A stretch of DNA of 8,862 nucleotides from positions 1 through 8,862 of the forward strand of contig NZ_CALCYR010000053.1 in NCBI RefSeq assembly GCF_937906425.1, in the 5' to 3' direction. This document shows positions 1 to 7,167 of the stretch, piece after piece. The stretch is from an uncultured Methanobrevibacter sp. (GTDB lineage: Archaea; Methanobacteriota; Methanobacteria; Methanobacteriales; Methanobacteriaceae). The notes beneath the pieces were generated by a model, which was not told the DNA's origin, did not search any database, and saw only the letters and a list, made by a program, of their open reading frames with translations. Position 1 is the stretch's first letter. Each line of letters opens with the position of its first letter. A program made the position numbers and the translations under genes.

Positions 1-60
1 AATTTTATATACTTATTTTATAATATAATTAAATATAATTAAAAAAATTAGTAATTATTA

Positions 61-104
61 AAACAATTATTTGATATTTTTTAAATAAATCTTAATAATT
101 GTTT
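61..104 (+). promoter_or_regulatory. Putative copZ promoter inside an 11-bp inverted repeat
   Basis: The arms AAACAATTATT (61-71) and AATAATTGTTT (94-104) are perfect reverse complements separated by 22 bases. A TATA-like TTTAAATA (80-87) lies almost at the centre of the dyad. Transcription would start about 25 bases further on, near 110, leaving a leader of roughly 20 bases before the chaperone start at 132. The base-by-base match of the arms is seen; the operator role, presumably for a metal-responsive repressor, is inference. The BRE region upstream of the TATA box is not a good match, which lowers confidence. Confidence 0.4.
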
Positions 105-131
105 AATTTTATAATTCATTGATGTGATAAA

Positions 132-338
132 ATGGTAGAAAAAAAATTTGATGTTGTAGGTATGCACTGTCCTTCATGTGTAATGGCTGTTGAACTTTCC
201 ATTAAAGATTTAGATGGTGTAGAAGACGCTAAAGCTAATTTAGACACTAACTCTGTTGTAGTGGAATTAGATCCGGAAAAAGTTTCTGACATTGATGTGG
301 CTGAAGCTGTAGAAGAAGCTGGATTTGAAGTTAAATAA
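132..338 (+). CDS. copZ: Copper chaperone, single heavy-metal-associated (HMA) domain, CopZ-like
   Basis: A 68-residue cytoplasmic protein made of one HMA (ferredoxin-like beta-alpha-beta-beta-alpha-beta) domain. It carries the metal-binding loop GMHCPSC at residues 10-16, with Cys13 and Cys16 as the expected Cu+ ligands, and ends in the usual EAGFEV strand. Its length is normal for a CopZ/Atx1-type chaperone. In this family the protein binds Cu+ and hands it to the N-terminal HMA domains or the membrane entry site of a Cu+-ATPase; the CopA gene starts 385 bases downstream in the same direction, which supports that pairing. The ATG at 132 follows TGTGAT (124-129), a weak GGTGAT-type ribosome-binding site; an ATG at 122 is followed at once by a stop. 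A small mercury- or cobalt-binding HMA protein is a less likely alternative. Confidence 0.9.
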   Translation: MVEKKFDVVGMHCPSCVMAVELSIKDLDGVEDAKANLDTNSVVVELDPEKVSDIDVAEAVEEAGFEVK

Positions 339-340
339 AT

Positions 341-395
341 GAAATAAGTTTTATTTCTTATTTTCTTTTTTTATTTAATTTCTTTATTTTTTTAC
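341..395 (+). terminator. Putative copZ terminator
   Basis: Three bases after the chaperone stop codon, GAAATAA (341-347) and TTATTTC (351-357) can form a 7-bp stem with a 3-base loop. Long T runs follow up to about 392. Archaeal termination mainly needs the U-rich tract, so the T runs matter more than this weak A/T stem. It suggests that copZ and copA are at least partly separate transcripts. Confidence 0.45.
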
Positions 396-425
396 TCTAG
401 TTTTTTCAATTTATTTCTATAATTT

Positions 426-598
426 AATTATTCTAATTATTCTAATTAATTAATTATTCCAATTATTCTAATTATTAATTAAACTGAAAATTTAACTAAT
501 TAATTTTAATAATTTGACTAATTATTCTAATTATTAATTAAGTTGAAAATTTGACTGATTAATTTTAATAATTTGACTAATTATTCTAATTATTAATT
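426..598. repeat. 59-bp tandem repeat with nested 9-bp repeats
   Basis: Two full units (461-519 and 520-578) share an exact period of 59 bases and differ at 4 positions by my alignment. A third copy is cut off after its first 20 bases (579-598). Just to the left, the 9-mer AATTATTCT appears at 426-434, 435-443 and 461-469, with the variant AATTATTCC at 452-460. The block contains almost no G or C and no open reading frame. It lies between copZ and copA; its function, if any, is unknown. Confidence 0.85.
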
Positions 599-610
599 TT
601 CTGGTTATTT

Positions 611-667
611 TAATTTCCATTCTTTTTTTAGTGTCTTTTGCTTTTAATGGAATAGGAAATTATTATA
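611..667 (+). promoter_or_regulatory. Putative copA promoter with overlapping inverted repeats
   Basis: TAATTTCC (611-618) is the reverse complement of GGAAATTA (655-662), and TTCCATT (615-621) is the reverse complement of AATGGAA (646-652), so the left arm can pair with either of two right arms. The rightmost arm runs into a BRE/TATA-like stretch (AGGAAA at 654-659, TTATTATA at 660-667). A start near 690 would give a leader of about 35 bases before the copA ATG. The symmetry is seen; the promoter and operator roles are inferred. Confidence 0.35.
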
Positions 668-723
668 ATTTTTTAACTATTGTTATATTTATTGATTTTA
701 AACATTATTAAAGGAGGGATTAT

Positions 724-3213
724 ATGGCTAAACAAAAAGAATTAGACATTCCTGTAGATGGTATGCATTGTTCATCCTGCTCACTTCTTGTTGAAAAGTC
801 ATTAGGCAAGCTTGATGAAGTGGATTCAATCAATGTAGACCTAAATACAAATAAGGCCCATATGGTTCTCAATGATAATATTTCTCCAGATTTGATAGAT
901 GAAACTGTAGAGTCTGTAGGTTTTACAGTTCCTAAGGAAGAACTTACCATTCAGATTGATGGTATGCATTGCGCTTCCTGTGTAAACAATGTGGAAAAGT
1001 TCCTTCCTCGCGTTGATGGTGTGGTTGAAGCAAATGCAAACCTTTCAAATCAAAAGGTTACAATCAGCTATTACCGTGACATGCTCAATCTTAAGGAGAT
1101 TCAAAAAACCATTGAAATGCTGGGATTTGAATATCTTGGTCTTGATGGTGATTTGGATGTAATGGATGAGGAGGAAAGGTATCAAAAGGATTTAAGAGGC
1201 AAGCTCTACCGTATAATTGTCGGGCTTTTCTTTGCAGGAATCCTTATGGCAATAATGTATCTTAATATCATGGTTCATCCTTTAACCATGAACCAATTGT
1301 CACTTATAATAGCTATTTTCCCATTTATTTATGTAAGTTATCCGATTTTAAAGGCAGGTTGGAACTCCTTTAAACACAAAAACCTTGATATGGATGTAAT
1401 GTATTCAATGGGTATTCTTGTAGCCTTTGTATCAAGTGTTTTAGGCACATTCAACATTGTTCTTGACTCAAGTTTCATGTTTTATGAGTCTGCTGTAATG
1501 CTGCCTTCATTTTTAACCATAGGCCGTTATCTTGAGGCAAGGGCTAAAAGGAAAACATCCTCTTCAATCAAGGAGCTTATTGGTCTTCAACCTAAAACAG
1601 CAACTCTTCTTACCTCTGATGAGGATGGAAACAGTGTTGAAAAGGAAATTGACATTGAAGACATTCAAATTGGTGACGTATTGCTTGTAAAGCCTGGTGA
1701 AAAGATTCCTGCCGACTCTACTGTAGTCGGTGGTGAAAGTTATGTTGATGAGGCAATGATTACTGGTGAACCTGTTCCTAAGCTTAAAAAGGCGGGAATT
1801 GATGTATTTGCAGGTACAATTAACCAAGACGGGGCCTTGAAGGTGGAAGCTCAAAAGATAGGTTCTGAAACTGTTTTGTCCCAAATCATTCAGCTTGTTG
1901 AAAAGGCACAAGGTTCAAAGCCTCCTGTACAAAGGATGGCTAACAAGATTGTGTCCTGGTTTATTCCTGTCATTCTTACAATTGCAATCATTGTTTTCCT
2001 ATTGTGGTACTTTGTTGCAGATTCAGGATTGCTGTTTGCGCTTACATGTCTCATTTCAGTTCTTGTGGTTGCATGTCCATGTTCCCTTGGTCTTGCCACC
2101 CCTACAGCTGTAACAGTAGGTGTTGGAAGAGCTGCAGAATATGGTATTCTAATCAAGAATGGTGAAACCCTTGAAAGTTCCAAGGATGTGGATGTCTGTG
2201 TATTTGACAAGACAGGAACAATTACAGAGGGTAAGCCTGAAGTTGAGGATATAATCGCTTTTGATGGTGATGAGGAGACTTTCCTTCAAATCTTGTCAAG
2301 TGTTGAAAACAATTCAAATCACCCAATTGCAAAATCCATCCTAAACAGATTCAAGGAAAATAACCTTAAATTGGCAAGTGAGGGCAAGGAAGATCTTTCC
2401 ATACTTGATGTTGATGACTTTGAAAACATTACAGGTAAGGGTTTAAAGGCTATCGTAGAGATTGATGGTGAGAAGAAAACCGTTCTTGCAGGCAATCTAA
2501 AGCTTATGGAATCTGAAGGGGTTTCAGTAAGTGAGGATGTTTTAAAGACATTTGAGGACTATGTATCTCAGGCAAAAACAACCATTGCATTGGCTGTTGA
2601 TGGTAAGGTAAGTGGAATCATTACATTGATGGATAAAATCAAGACCAATTCCAAATCAGCTATTGATGAATTGCACAAGATGGGAATTGAAACCTATATG
2701 CTTACAGGAGACAATGAAAAGACTGCAAGTTCTGTTGCAAGTATTGTAGGCATTGATAATGTAATGGCAAATGTGCTTCCTAACGATAAGTTGGATAAGG
2801 TACAGGAACTTCAAAATCAAGGAAAAAGAGTCTTGTTTGTTGGAGATGGAATCAACGACGCTCCTGCGCTTTCTCAAGCTGATATCGGTGTTGCAATGGG
2901 CAACGGTACCGATGTTGCGATGGAAAGTGGGGATGTTGTTATTATGGAAGGAGACTTGGAAAATGTAGTTGCTTCCATACAGTTCTCTAAGAAGGTAATG
3001 ACTAGAATTAAGGAAAACCTTTTCTGGGCATTTGCTTACAATATGATTCTTGTTCCAGTGGCAGCAGGTATTCTTTATCCAATTTGGGGCATTGTTTTCC
3101 GTCCTGAATGGGCAGGACTTGCAATGGCATTAAGTTCTGTAACCGTTATTAGTTTGTCCTTATTGCTTAAGGGATATGTGCCACCAATAAAAAGAGAAAA
3201 AAGCAGTAATTAA
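724..3213 (+). CDS. copA: Cu+-exporting P1B-type ATPase (CopA)
   Basis: A complete 829-residue membrane pump that exports Cu+ using ATP. Two N-terminal HMA domains carry GMHCSSC (13-19) and GMHCASC (80-86). Eight membrane segments follow at about 161-183, 188-210, 224-246, 251-268, 408-432, 435-462, 765-788 and 794-816. The sixth holds the CPC ion site (Cys451, Cys453). Tyr772-Asn773 in segment 7 and Met801/Ser805 in segment 8 match the Cu+ (P1B-1) signature, not the Zn/Cd one. The catalytic parts are intact: actuator TGE (348-350), phosphorylated Asp495 in DKTGT, the nucleotide-binding SNHP (531-534), TGDN (661-664) and GDGIND (707-712). A strong AGGAGGG (712-718) fixes the ATG at 724. The HMA-only gene upstream is its likely chaperone. 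Ag+ would also be a plausible substrate. Confidence 0.97.
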   Translation: MAKQKELDIPVDGMHCSSCSLLVEKSLGKLDEVDSINVDLNTNKAHMVLNDNISPDLIDETVESVGFTVPKEELTIQIDGMHCASCVNNVEKFLPRVDGVVEANANLSNQKVTISYYRDMLNLKEIQKTIEMLGFEYLGLDGDLDVMDEEERYQKDLRGKLYRIIVGLFFAGILMAIMYLNIMVHPLTMNQLSLIIAIFPFIYVSYPILKAGWNSFKHKNLDMDVMYSMGILVAFVSSVLGTFNIVLDSSFMFYESAVMLPSFLTIGRYLEARAKRKTSSSIKELIGLQPKTATLLTSDEDGNSVEKEIDIEDIQIGDVLLVKPGEKIPADSTVVGGESYVDEAMITGEPVPKLKKAGIDVFAGTINQDGALKVEAQKIGSETVLSQIIQLVEKAQGSKPPVQRMANKIVSWFIPVILTIAIIVFLLWYFVADSGLLFALTCLISVLVVACPCSLGLATPTAVTVGVGRAAEYGILIKNGETLESSKDVDVCVFDKTGTITEGKPEVEDIIAFDGDEETFLQILSSVENNSNHPIAKSILNRFKENNLKLASEGKEDLSILDVDDFENITGKGLKAIVEIDGEKKTVLAGNLKLMESEGVSVSEDVLKTFEDYVSQAKTTIALAVDGKVSGIITLMDKIKTNSKSAIDELHKMGIETYMLTGDNEKTASSVASIVGIDNVMANVLPNDKLDKVQELQNQGKRVLFVGDGINDAPALSQADIGVAMGNGTDVAMESGDVVIMEGDLENVVASIQFSKKVMTRIKENLFWAFAYNMILVPVAAGILYPIWGIVFRPEWAGLAMALSSVTVISLSLLLKGYVPPIKREKSSN

Positions 3214-3230
3214 TAGGGATTTATTAATTA

Positions 3231-3330
3231 CTTCTTTATTATTTTTTTATTTTATCTTATTTAGATTTTAATTGTTTAATTTTTAATTTTTTTATTTCTT
3301 TATTCTTTTTTTATTATTTTTGCCTTGTTT
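3231..3330 (+). terminator. Probable copA terminator, T-rich tracts
   Basis: After the copA stop codon come several runs of five to seven T on the + strand (about 3231-3265 and 3280-3320), the usual form of an archaeal U-tract terminator. No strong stem was found. The rest of the convergent gap to trkH contains no gene. Confidence 0.45.
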
Positions 3331-3337
3331 AAATCCT

Positions 3338-3390
3338 AAAAATTTTAATAAAAATTTTCTAAAATAACGGATTAAAATAAATAAAATAAA
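3338..3390 (-). terminator. Possible trkH terminator, A-rich on the + strand
   Basis: Read on the minus strand, the stretch after the trkH stop contains repeated T runs (A runs at 3338-3342, 3350-3354 and 3361-3389 on +) and short self-complementary AAAATTTT blocks. It would end trkH transcription before it meets copA. Support is composition only. Confidence 0.3.
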
Positions 3391-3482
3391 TTTTTAAAAT
3401 AGTTTTTTAACAGATCCATTATTTTTAATTCTTATTCAAGGGATTCTTTTTATACTTGTTATTTATCTTATTTAATCCTCAT

Positions 3483-4976
3483 TCAGTCTCTAATTAAAAC
3501 ATACTTGATTTTTCTTTTTATGGATTTTTTAGTGATTTTAAATCCTTGCTTTACAGTTTCAACACCTAATCTTGCAGTCAATAGTATTGGGATTATTTCA
3601 AGTCTGCCCATCCACATCAAAAGAATTAAAACCAGTTTTGGAATGGTGCTTAAGTTTCCATTAATCAGCCCGGTACTTAATCCAACATTACCTATTGTGG
3701 ATGTGACATCAAAGAGTGAGTTAACAGGGTCATTTGTATAGAACAGGAGTATTGTCCAAGCCACAATCAATATGAAAAGATATAGTGCAATATAACTTGT
3801 GGCTTCACTCATTTCCCTATCATTCAATTCTCTTTTTCCTATTTTTGATTTTACAACATTTCCTTCAGGCCTTACAATTTTTCTTACTGTAATGTTTGTG
3901 CTTTTTAAAAATGTGATTATTCTAAGGATTTTTACAGCTCCAACTGTGGATCCTGATGAGCCTCCCATTATCATAAGCAGCATTATTGCTGTTAAGACAG
4001 GTGCGCTCCAGGATGCCAATTCGGCAGGGCTTGCAATGTTCGCCCCTGTTGTAGTTACTGCAGAGATTACGTGGAAAATAACGTTCATCGGTGCAATGTT
4101 TGAGATGAGTGCAATGATAATTGCTGAAAATATGATTGCAATTATCATGAACTGGAATTGAATGTCCTTTATAATTGATTTTCCCCTTGTCTTTATCATT
4201 CTATAATGGACTGTAAAGCTTGTAGCTCCTAAAATCATCAGAAACATTGTGATTATATAGATTATATTGTTGTTGTAGAAACCGATGTTTGCATTTTTTA
4301 TTGACATTCCACCTGTTGAAATTGTAGTGAATGTAAGGTTTATTGAGTCAAAGAGAGGCAGTCCTGCCAAAAGATACAATATTATCCCGCAAAATGTATA
4401 AATCAAATAGATTTCAAGTGTTTTATTCATTGTATTTCTTATGTTTGGCTTTATTTTCTCATCCCTTGCCTCGGACTTGTATAATTTGTATCCTGAAGTT
4501 CCCGGCTTCATGATGATACTTATAAAGATAATCACTACTCCCAATCCTCCAATCCATTGTTCAAGGCTTCTTAAAAATAGGATTGAGTGGGGCAATGCTT
4601 CAACATCATTTATAAGGCTTAATCCACTCCCTGTCCATGCAGAGATATTTTCAAAAAAAGCATCCAAAAAGGATATGTCCAGAATAAGTGTCATTATTAT
4701 GGCGGCTATAAGTCCTGCCCATAGCCATGAAACGCTTGATATGATCATTCCATGCTTTAGCTTAAGTTTTGTATAGTCCTTAAAATGTCTTGAAAGGAAG
4801 TATCCTATTAGAACTGAACAAATGCATGGAACTAATCCAAGAAAATAAATATTTTCCATATAAATTAAATCTATTATGAGGGGAACTGACAATATGATTC
4901 CTATGCCTTCCATAATATATCCAAGATAATGTAGGATAATTTTTATATCCTGTTTTGATAGGTGATTTATTCTCAT
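3483..4976 (-). CDS. trkH: TrkH/KtrB-family potassium uptake channel subunit
   Basis: An integral membrane protein of 497 residues, the ion-conducting subunit of a Trk/Ktr K+ uptake system. The four pore loops of the family are present: TGSGLS (115-120), STGGMS (220-225), TTTGAN (308-313) and STIGNVG (426-432), each with its filter glycine. WIGGLGVV (141-148) and the intramembrane gating loop MGGSSGSTVG (337-346) are also conserved, as is GRLEIIPIL (457-465) near the end. A GTG at 4985 would add three residues, but it overlaps the ribosome-binding site GGGTGG (4982-4987), so I chose the ATG at 4976, five bases after it. In this family a cytoplasmic NAD-binding TrkA/KtrA ring gates the channel; no trkA is in the window, so the partner must be encoded elsewhere. 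K+ selectivity, as against mixed K+/Na+ transport, is by family. Confidence 0.93.
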   Translation of the reverse strand: MRINHLSKQDIKIILHYLGYIMEGIGIILSVPLIIDLIYMENIYFLGLVPCICSVLIGYFLSRHFKDYTKLKLKHGMIISSVSWLWAGLIAAIIMTLILDISFLDAFFENISAWTGSGLSLINDVEALPHSILFLRSLEQWIGGLGVVIIFISIIMKPGTSGYKLYKSEARDEKIKPNIRNTMNKTLEIYLIYTFCGIILYLLAGLPLFDSINLTFTTISTGGMSIKNANIGFYNNNIIYIITMFLMILGATSFTVHYRMIKTRGKSIIKDIQFQFMIIAIIFSAIIIALISNIAPMNVIFHVISAVTTTGANIASPAELASWSAPVLTAIMLLMIMGGSSGSTVGAVKILRIITFLKSTNITVRKIVRPEGNVVKSKIGKRELNDREMSEATSYIALYLFILIVAWTILLFYTNDPVNSLFDVTSTIGNVGLSTGLINGNLSTIPKLVLILLMWMGRLEIIPILLTARLGVETVKQGFKITKKSIKRKIKYVLIRD

Positions 4977-5085
4977 TTTTCCCACCCTATGAATTGAACA
5001 AAGTTAATCTAATTTTGATTTAATTAAATGAAAAATTATTATTTGATTAAAAAAATGAATAGTGTTTATAGATTAACTGATTAAA

Positions 5086-5100
5086 TATTTAAATTTTTCT
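5086..5100 (-). promoter_or_regulatory. Putative trkH promoter (BRE + TATA box)
   Basis: On the minus strand, AGAAAAA (5094-5100) precedes TTTAAATA (5086-5093), a good archaeal BRE/TATA match. The start would be near 5064, giving a leader of roughly 90 bases to the ATG at 4976. Confidence 0.45.
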
Positions 5101-5160
5101 TATATTTATTGTCCTTGATTTATTTATATTTAAATTATTATCAACATTTTTTAACTATAA

Positions 5161-5217
5161 TGTATAATTATATACACCAAAGATTTAAATAGTACATTCA
5201 ATATAGTAAATTATACA
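5161..5217 (+). promoter_or_regulatory. trpE promoter with TRP-box-like elements
   Basis: CCAAAGA (5178-5183 region) followed by TTTAAATA (5184-5191) is a near-ideal archaeal BRE/TATA box on the + strand, predicting a start near 5212-5216. Just upstream is the dyad TGTATA-ATTA-TATACA (5161-5176). AGTACA (5191-5196) touches the end of the TATA box, and another TATACA (5212-5217) lies at the predicted start. In Methanothermobacter the repressor TrpY binds TGTACA-type TRP boxes in the trp promoter; these are one-base variants of that hexamer. Regulation by a TrpY-like protein is inferred, and no such gene is in the window. Confidence 0.55.
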
Positions 5218-5368
5218 AAAATACATGTTTAATTTTTTATTTTCTGTTTATTTTTGAATTTTATAAAAAAATGTTGATGGAATTTTAATTTTTTTATTTT
5301 TTCAAGAAATTGTAATATTATAGAAATGATAATAAAATTTTAATAATCTAATTAAGGGATGGAGGAAA
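5218..5368 (+). other. Long A/T-rich trpE leader region
   Basis: If transcription starts near 5214, trpE has a leader of about 150 bases, which is long for an archaeon. It is mostly T runs and A runs. I see no riboswitch fold, no G/C-bearing hairpin and no open reading frame with tryptophan codons. It ends in the ribosome-binding site GGATGGAGG (5357-5365). Confidence 0.35.
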
Positions 5369-7015
5369 ATGTTTTACCCAAATATAGAAGAAGTAAAAGA
5401 GATGGCAAAGGATGAGTCCTATAAAAGGATTCCAATTTGTTTAGAAATATTTTCAGATAGTAAAACTTCTATAGAAGTTTTAAGAAGACTTAGAATATTA
5501 AGCAATCACTGTTATATGCTTGAAAGTGTTGAGGATTCTAAAAATTGGGGTAGATACAGTTTCCTTGGATTCAATCCAATTCTTGAGTTAACCTGTCAGG
5601 ATGGGCAGCTTAGAATCAAGGGGGAGTCCAGTTTCAGTGATTGTGAGCTTGAGGAGGAGGATGCTAAATGTTTTACATGCAATACAGATAATCCTGCCCA
5701 TTACATTCGTCAAATCATAGCTGAAAACAAGTCTCCAAAGATTAAAGGCCTTCCTTCCTTTTCAGGAGGTCTTGTAGGTTATTTTTCTTATGATTATATA
5801 AAATACAGTGAACCTTCACTTGTTTTGGATGCACAAAACCAGGATGCCTTCAAGGATGTTGACCTTATGCTATTTGACAAGGTCATTGCCTTTGACAACT
5901 TTAAGCAAAAGATAGTTGTAATCGTCAATATGAAGGTGAATGGAGAAGATTCCAAATCCCTTGAGGAAAGTTATGATGAGGCTTGCAGGTCCATTGAGGA
6001 TATAATCAATGTAATTAAGGCAGACAATATTGTAGATTTGTTGGATGAGAGCTTTTCTCAACAGCTAAGCAATAAGAAAACAATTGAAGCCCTTGCAAAG
6101 ATGGAGGATTTGAAAAGCCTTGAGGAAGTGGATGCCTGCAGAAAGGAAATTACCAAGCATTTGCCTATAAAAATCAAGTCTGATTACAAATATCTCTTTT
6201 CAAAGGAAGAGTTCTGTGACATGATTGAAAAGGCTAAAAACTATATCACTGAAGGAGACATTTTCCAGGTTGTACTTTCAAACAGGATTGAGGCAGAGAT
6301 TGAAGGAAGCCTGTTTGACGTTTACAGAGTCCTTAGAACAACAAATCCATCACCTTATATGTTTTATTTCTCAAGTGATGATATAGAGATAGCAGGTGCA
6401 AGTCCAGAAACCCTTGTAAAGCTTGTGGATAATCATGTATATACATTCCCTCTTGCTGGAACCCGTCCAAGGGGAAAGACTGATGAAGAGGATTTATTGC
6501 TTGAAAAAGAGCTTTTATCTGACAAAAAGGAATTGGCTGAACACAATATGCTTGTTGATTTGGGAAGAAATGACATAGGCAAGATTAGTGAAATCGGTTC
6601 TGTAAAGGTAAACCGTTATATGGACATTGTAAGGTTTTCCCATGTAATGCATATTGGTTCAACAGTTGAGGCTAATTTGAGAAAGGACTGTGATTATCTC
6701 TCTGCAATCGATTCCATATTGCCTGCAGGAACACTTTCAGGTGCTCCTAAGATAAGGGCATGTGAAATCATCAATGAGCTTGAGGACAATAAGAGAGGAA
6801 TTTACGGTGGAGCAATTGGCTATATTGACTTAACCGGTAACCTGGACACATGTATTGCAATTAGAATTGCATTTGCAAGGGACAATAAGGTATTTATTAG
6901 ATCAGGTGCAGGCATAGTTGCAGACAGTGTAGCTGAAAATGAGTTTACAGAGTGTATAAATAAGGCACAGGCAGTTATTGATGCTTTAAACATTGCAGAC
7001 GGAGGAATAAGATAA
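5369..7015 (+). CDS. trpE: Anthranilate synthase component I (TrpE)
   Basis: The large subunit of anthranilate synthase, which turns chorismate into anthranilate using ammonia supplied by TrpG. The N-terminal domain (about 1-185) includes MLES (50-53), matching the LLES element of the tryptophan feedback site, and the NPSPYM box (326-331) is also present. The chorismate-binding domain (about 271-543) has GASPE (343-347), PLAGTRPRG (361-369), EHNMLVDLGRND (391-402), GTLSGAPK (454-461) and GAGIVADS (513-520) with Glu525 and Glu528 as likely Mg2+ ligands. Ala363 sits where aminodeoxychorismate synthases usually have Lys, so this is TrpE and not PabB. At 548 residues it is long because of a charged linker at about 214-270. 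GGAGG lies only three bases before the ATG at 5369, but the opening FYPNIEEVKEMAK matches the usual TrpE start, so the ATG at 5402 is less likely. trpG follows after 152 bases. Confidence 0.96.
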   Translation: MFYPNIEEVKEMAKDESYKRIPICLEIFSDSKTSIEVLRRLRILSNHCYMLESVEDSKNWGRYSFLGFNPILELTCQDGQLRIKGESSFSDCELEEEDAKCFTCNTDNPAHYIRQIIAENKSPKIKGLPSFSGGLVGYFSYDYIKYSEPSLVLDAQNQDAFKDVDLMLFDKVIAFDNFKQKIVVIVNMKVNGEDSKSLEESYDEACRSIEDIINVIKADNIVDLLDESFSQQLSNKKTIEALAKMEDLKSLEEVDACRKEITKHLPIKIKSDYKYLFSKEEFCDMIEKAKNYITEGDIFQVVLSNRIEAEIEGSLFDVYRVLRTTNPSPYMFYFSSDDIEIAGASPETLVKLVDNHVYTFPLAGTRPRGKTDEEDLLLEKELLSDKKELAEHNMLVDLGRNDIGKISEIGSVKVNRYMDIVRFSHVMHIGSTVEANLRKDCDYLSAIDSILPAGTLSGAPKIRACEIINELEDNKRGIYGGAIGYIDLTGNLDTCIAIRIAFARDNKVFIRSGAGIVADSVAENEFTECINKAQAVIDALNIADGGIR

Positions 7016-7043
7016 TTGGGTAAATGATTTTGGATAAATTTAG

Positions 7044-7155
7044 TTTTATTTTATTTAGCTATTGATTTTTTGAATTGTTTAATTTTATTCAGTTACTTGA
7101 TTTTTATCCAATTCTTTTTATTTTATTTAGCTATTGATTTTTATTCAATTGTTTT
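7044..7155. repeat. Direct repeats between trpE and trpG
   Basis: A 27-base sequence at 7044-7070 recurs exactly at 7116-7142 and includes ATTTAGCTATTGATTTTT. Both copies are followed by AATTGTTT a few bases on. A weaker copy of the TTGATTTTTATTCAATTG part starts at 7097, so three related elements begin at 7062, 7097 and 7134, about 36 bases apart. The region is T-rich and could weaken read-through from trpE into trpG. No gene is present. Confidence 0.75.
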
Positions 7156-7167
7156 TGTTAAGGTGAT

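Noticed and set aside
426..598. CRISPR array
   Set aside because: The units are directly contiguous with no unique spacers, and only 2.3 copies exist.
1564..2210. Open frames on the minus strand inside copA
   Set aside because: They overlap well-conserved ATPase domains, lack family features and are shadows of copA codon use; the same holds for the + frames inside trkH.
4977..4985. GTG start for trkH, adding three residues
   Set aside because: The GTG overlaps GGGTGG, which is well placed as ribosome-binding site for the ATG at 4976.
5225..5257. Ten-codon mini-ORF in the trpE leader with four Phe codons (MFNFLFSVYF)
   Set aside because: It has no tryptophan codon, no ribosome-binding site and no following terminator/antiterminator pair; Phe codons are expected in T-rich DNA, so it is not a trp attenuator.
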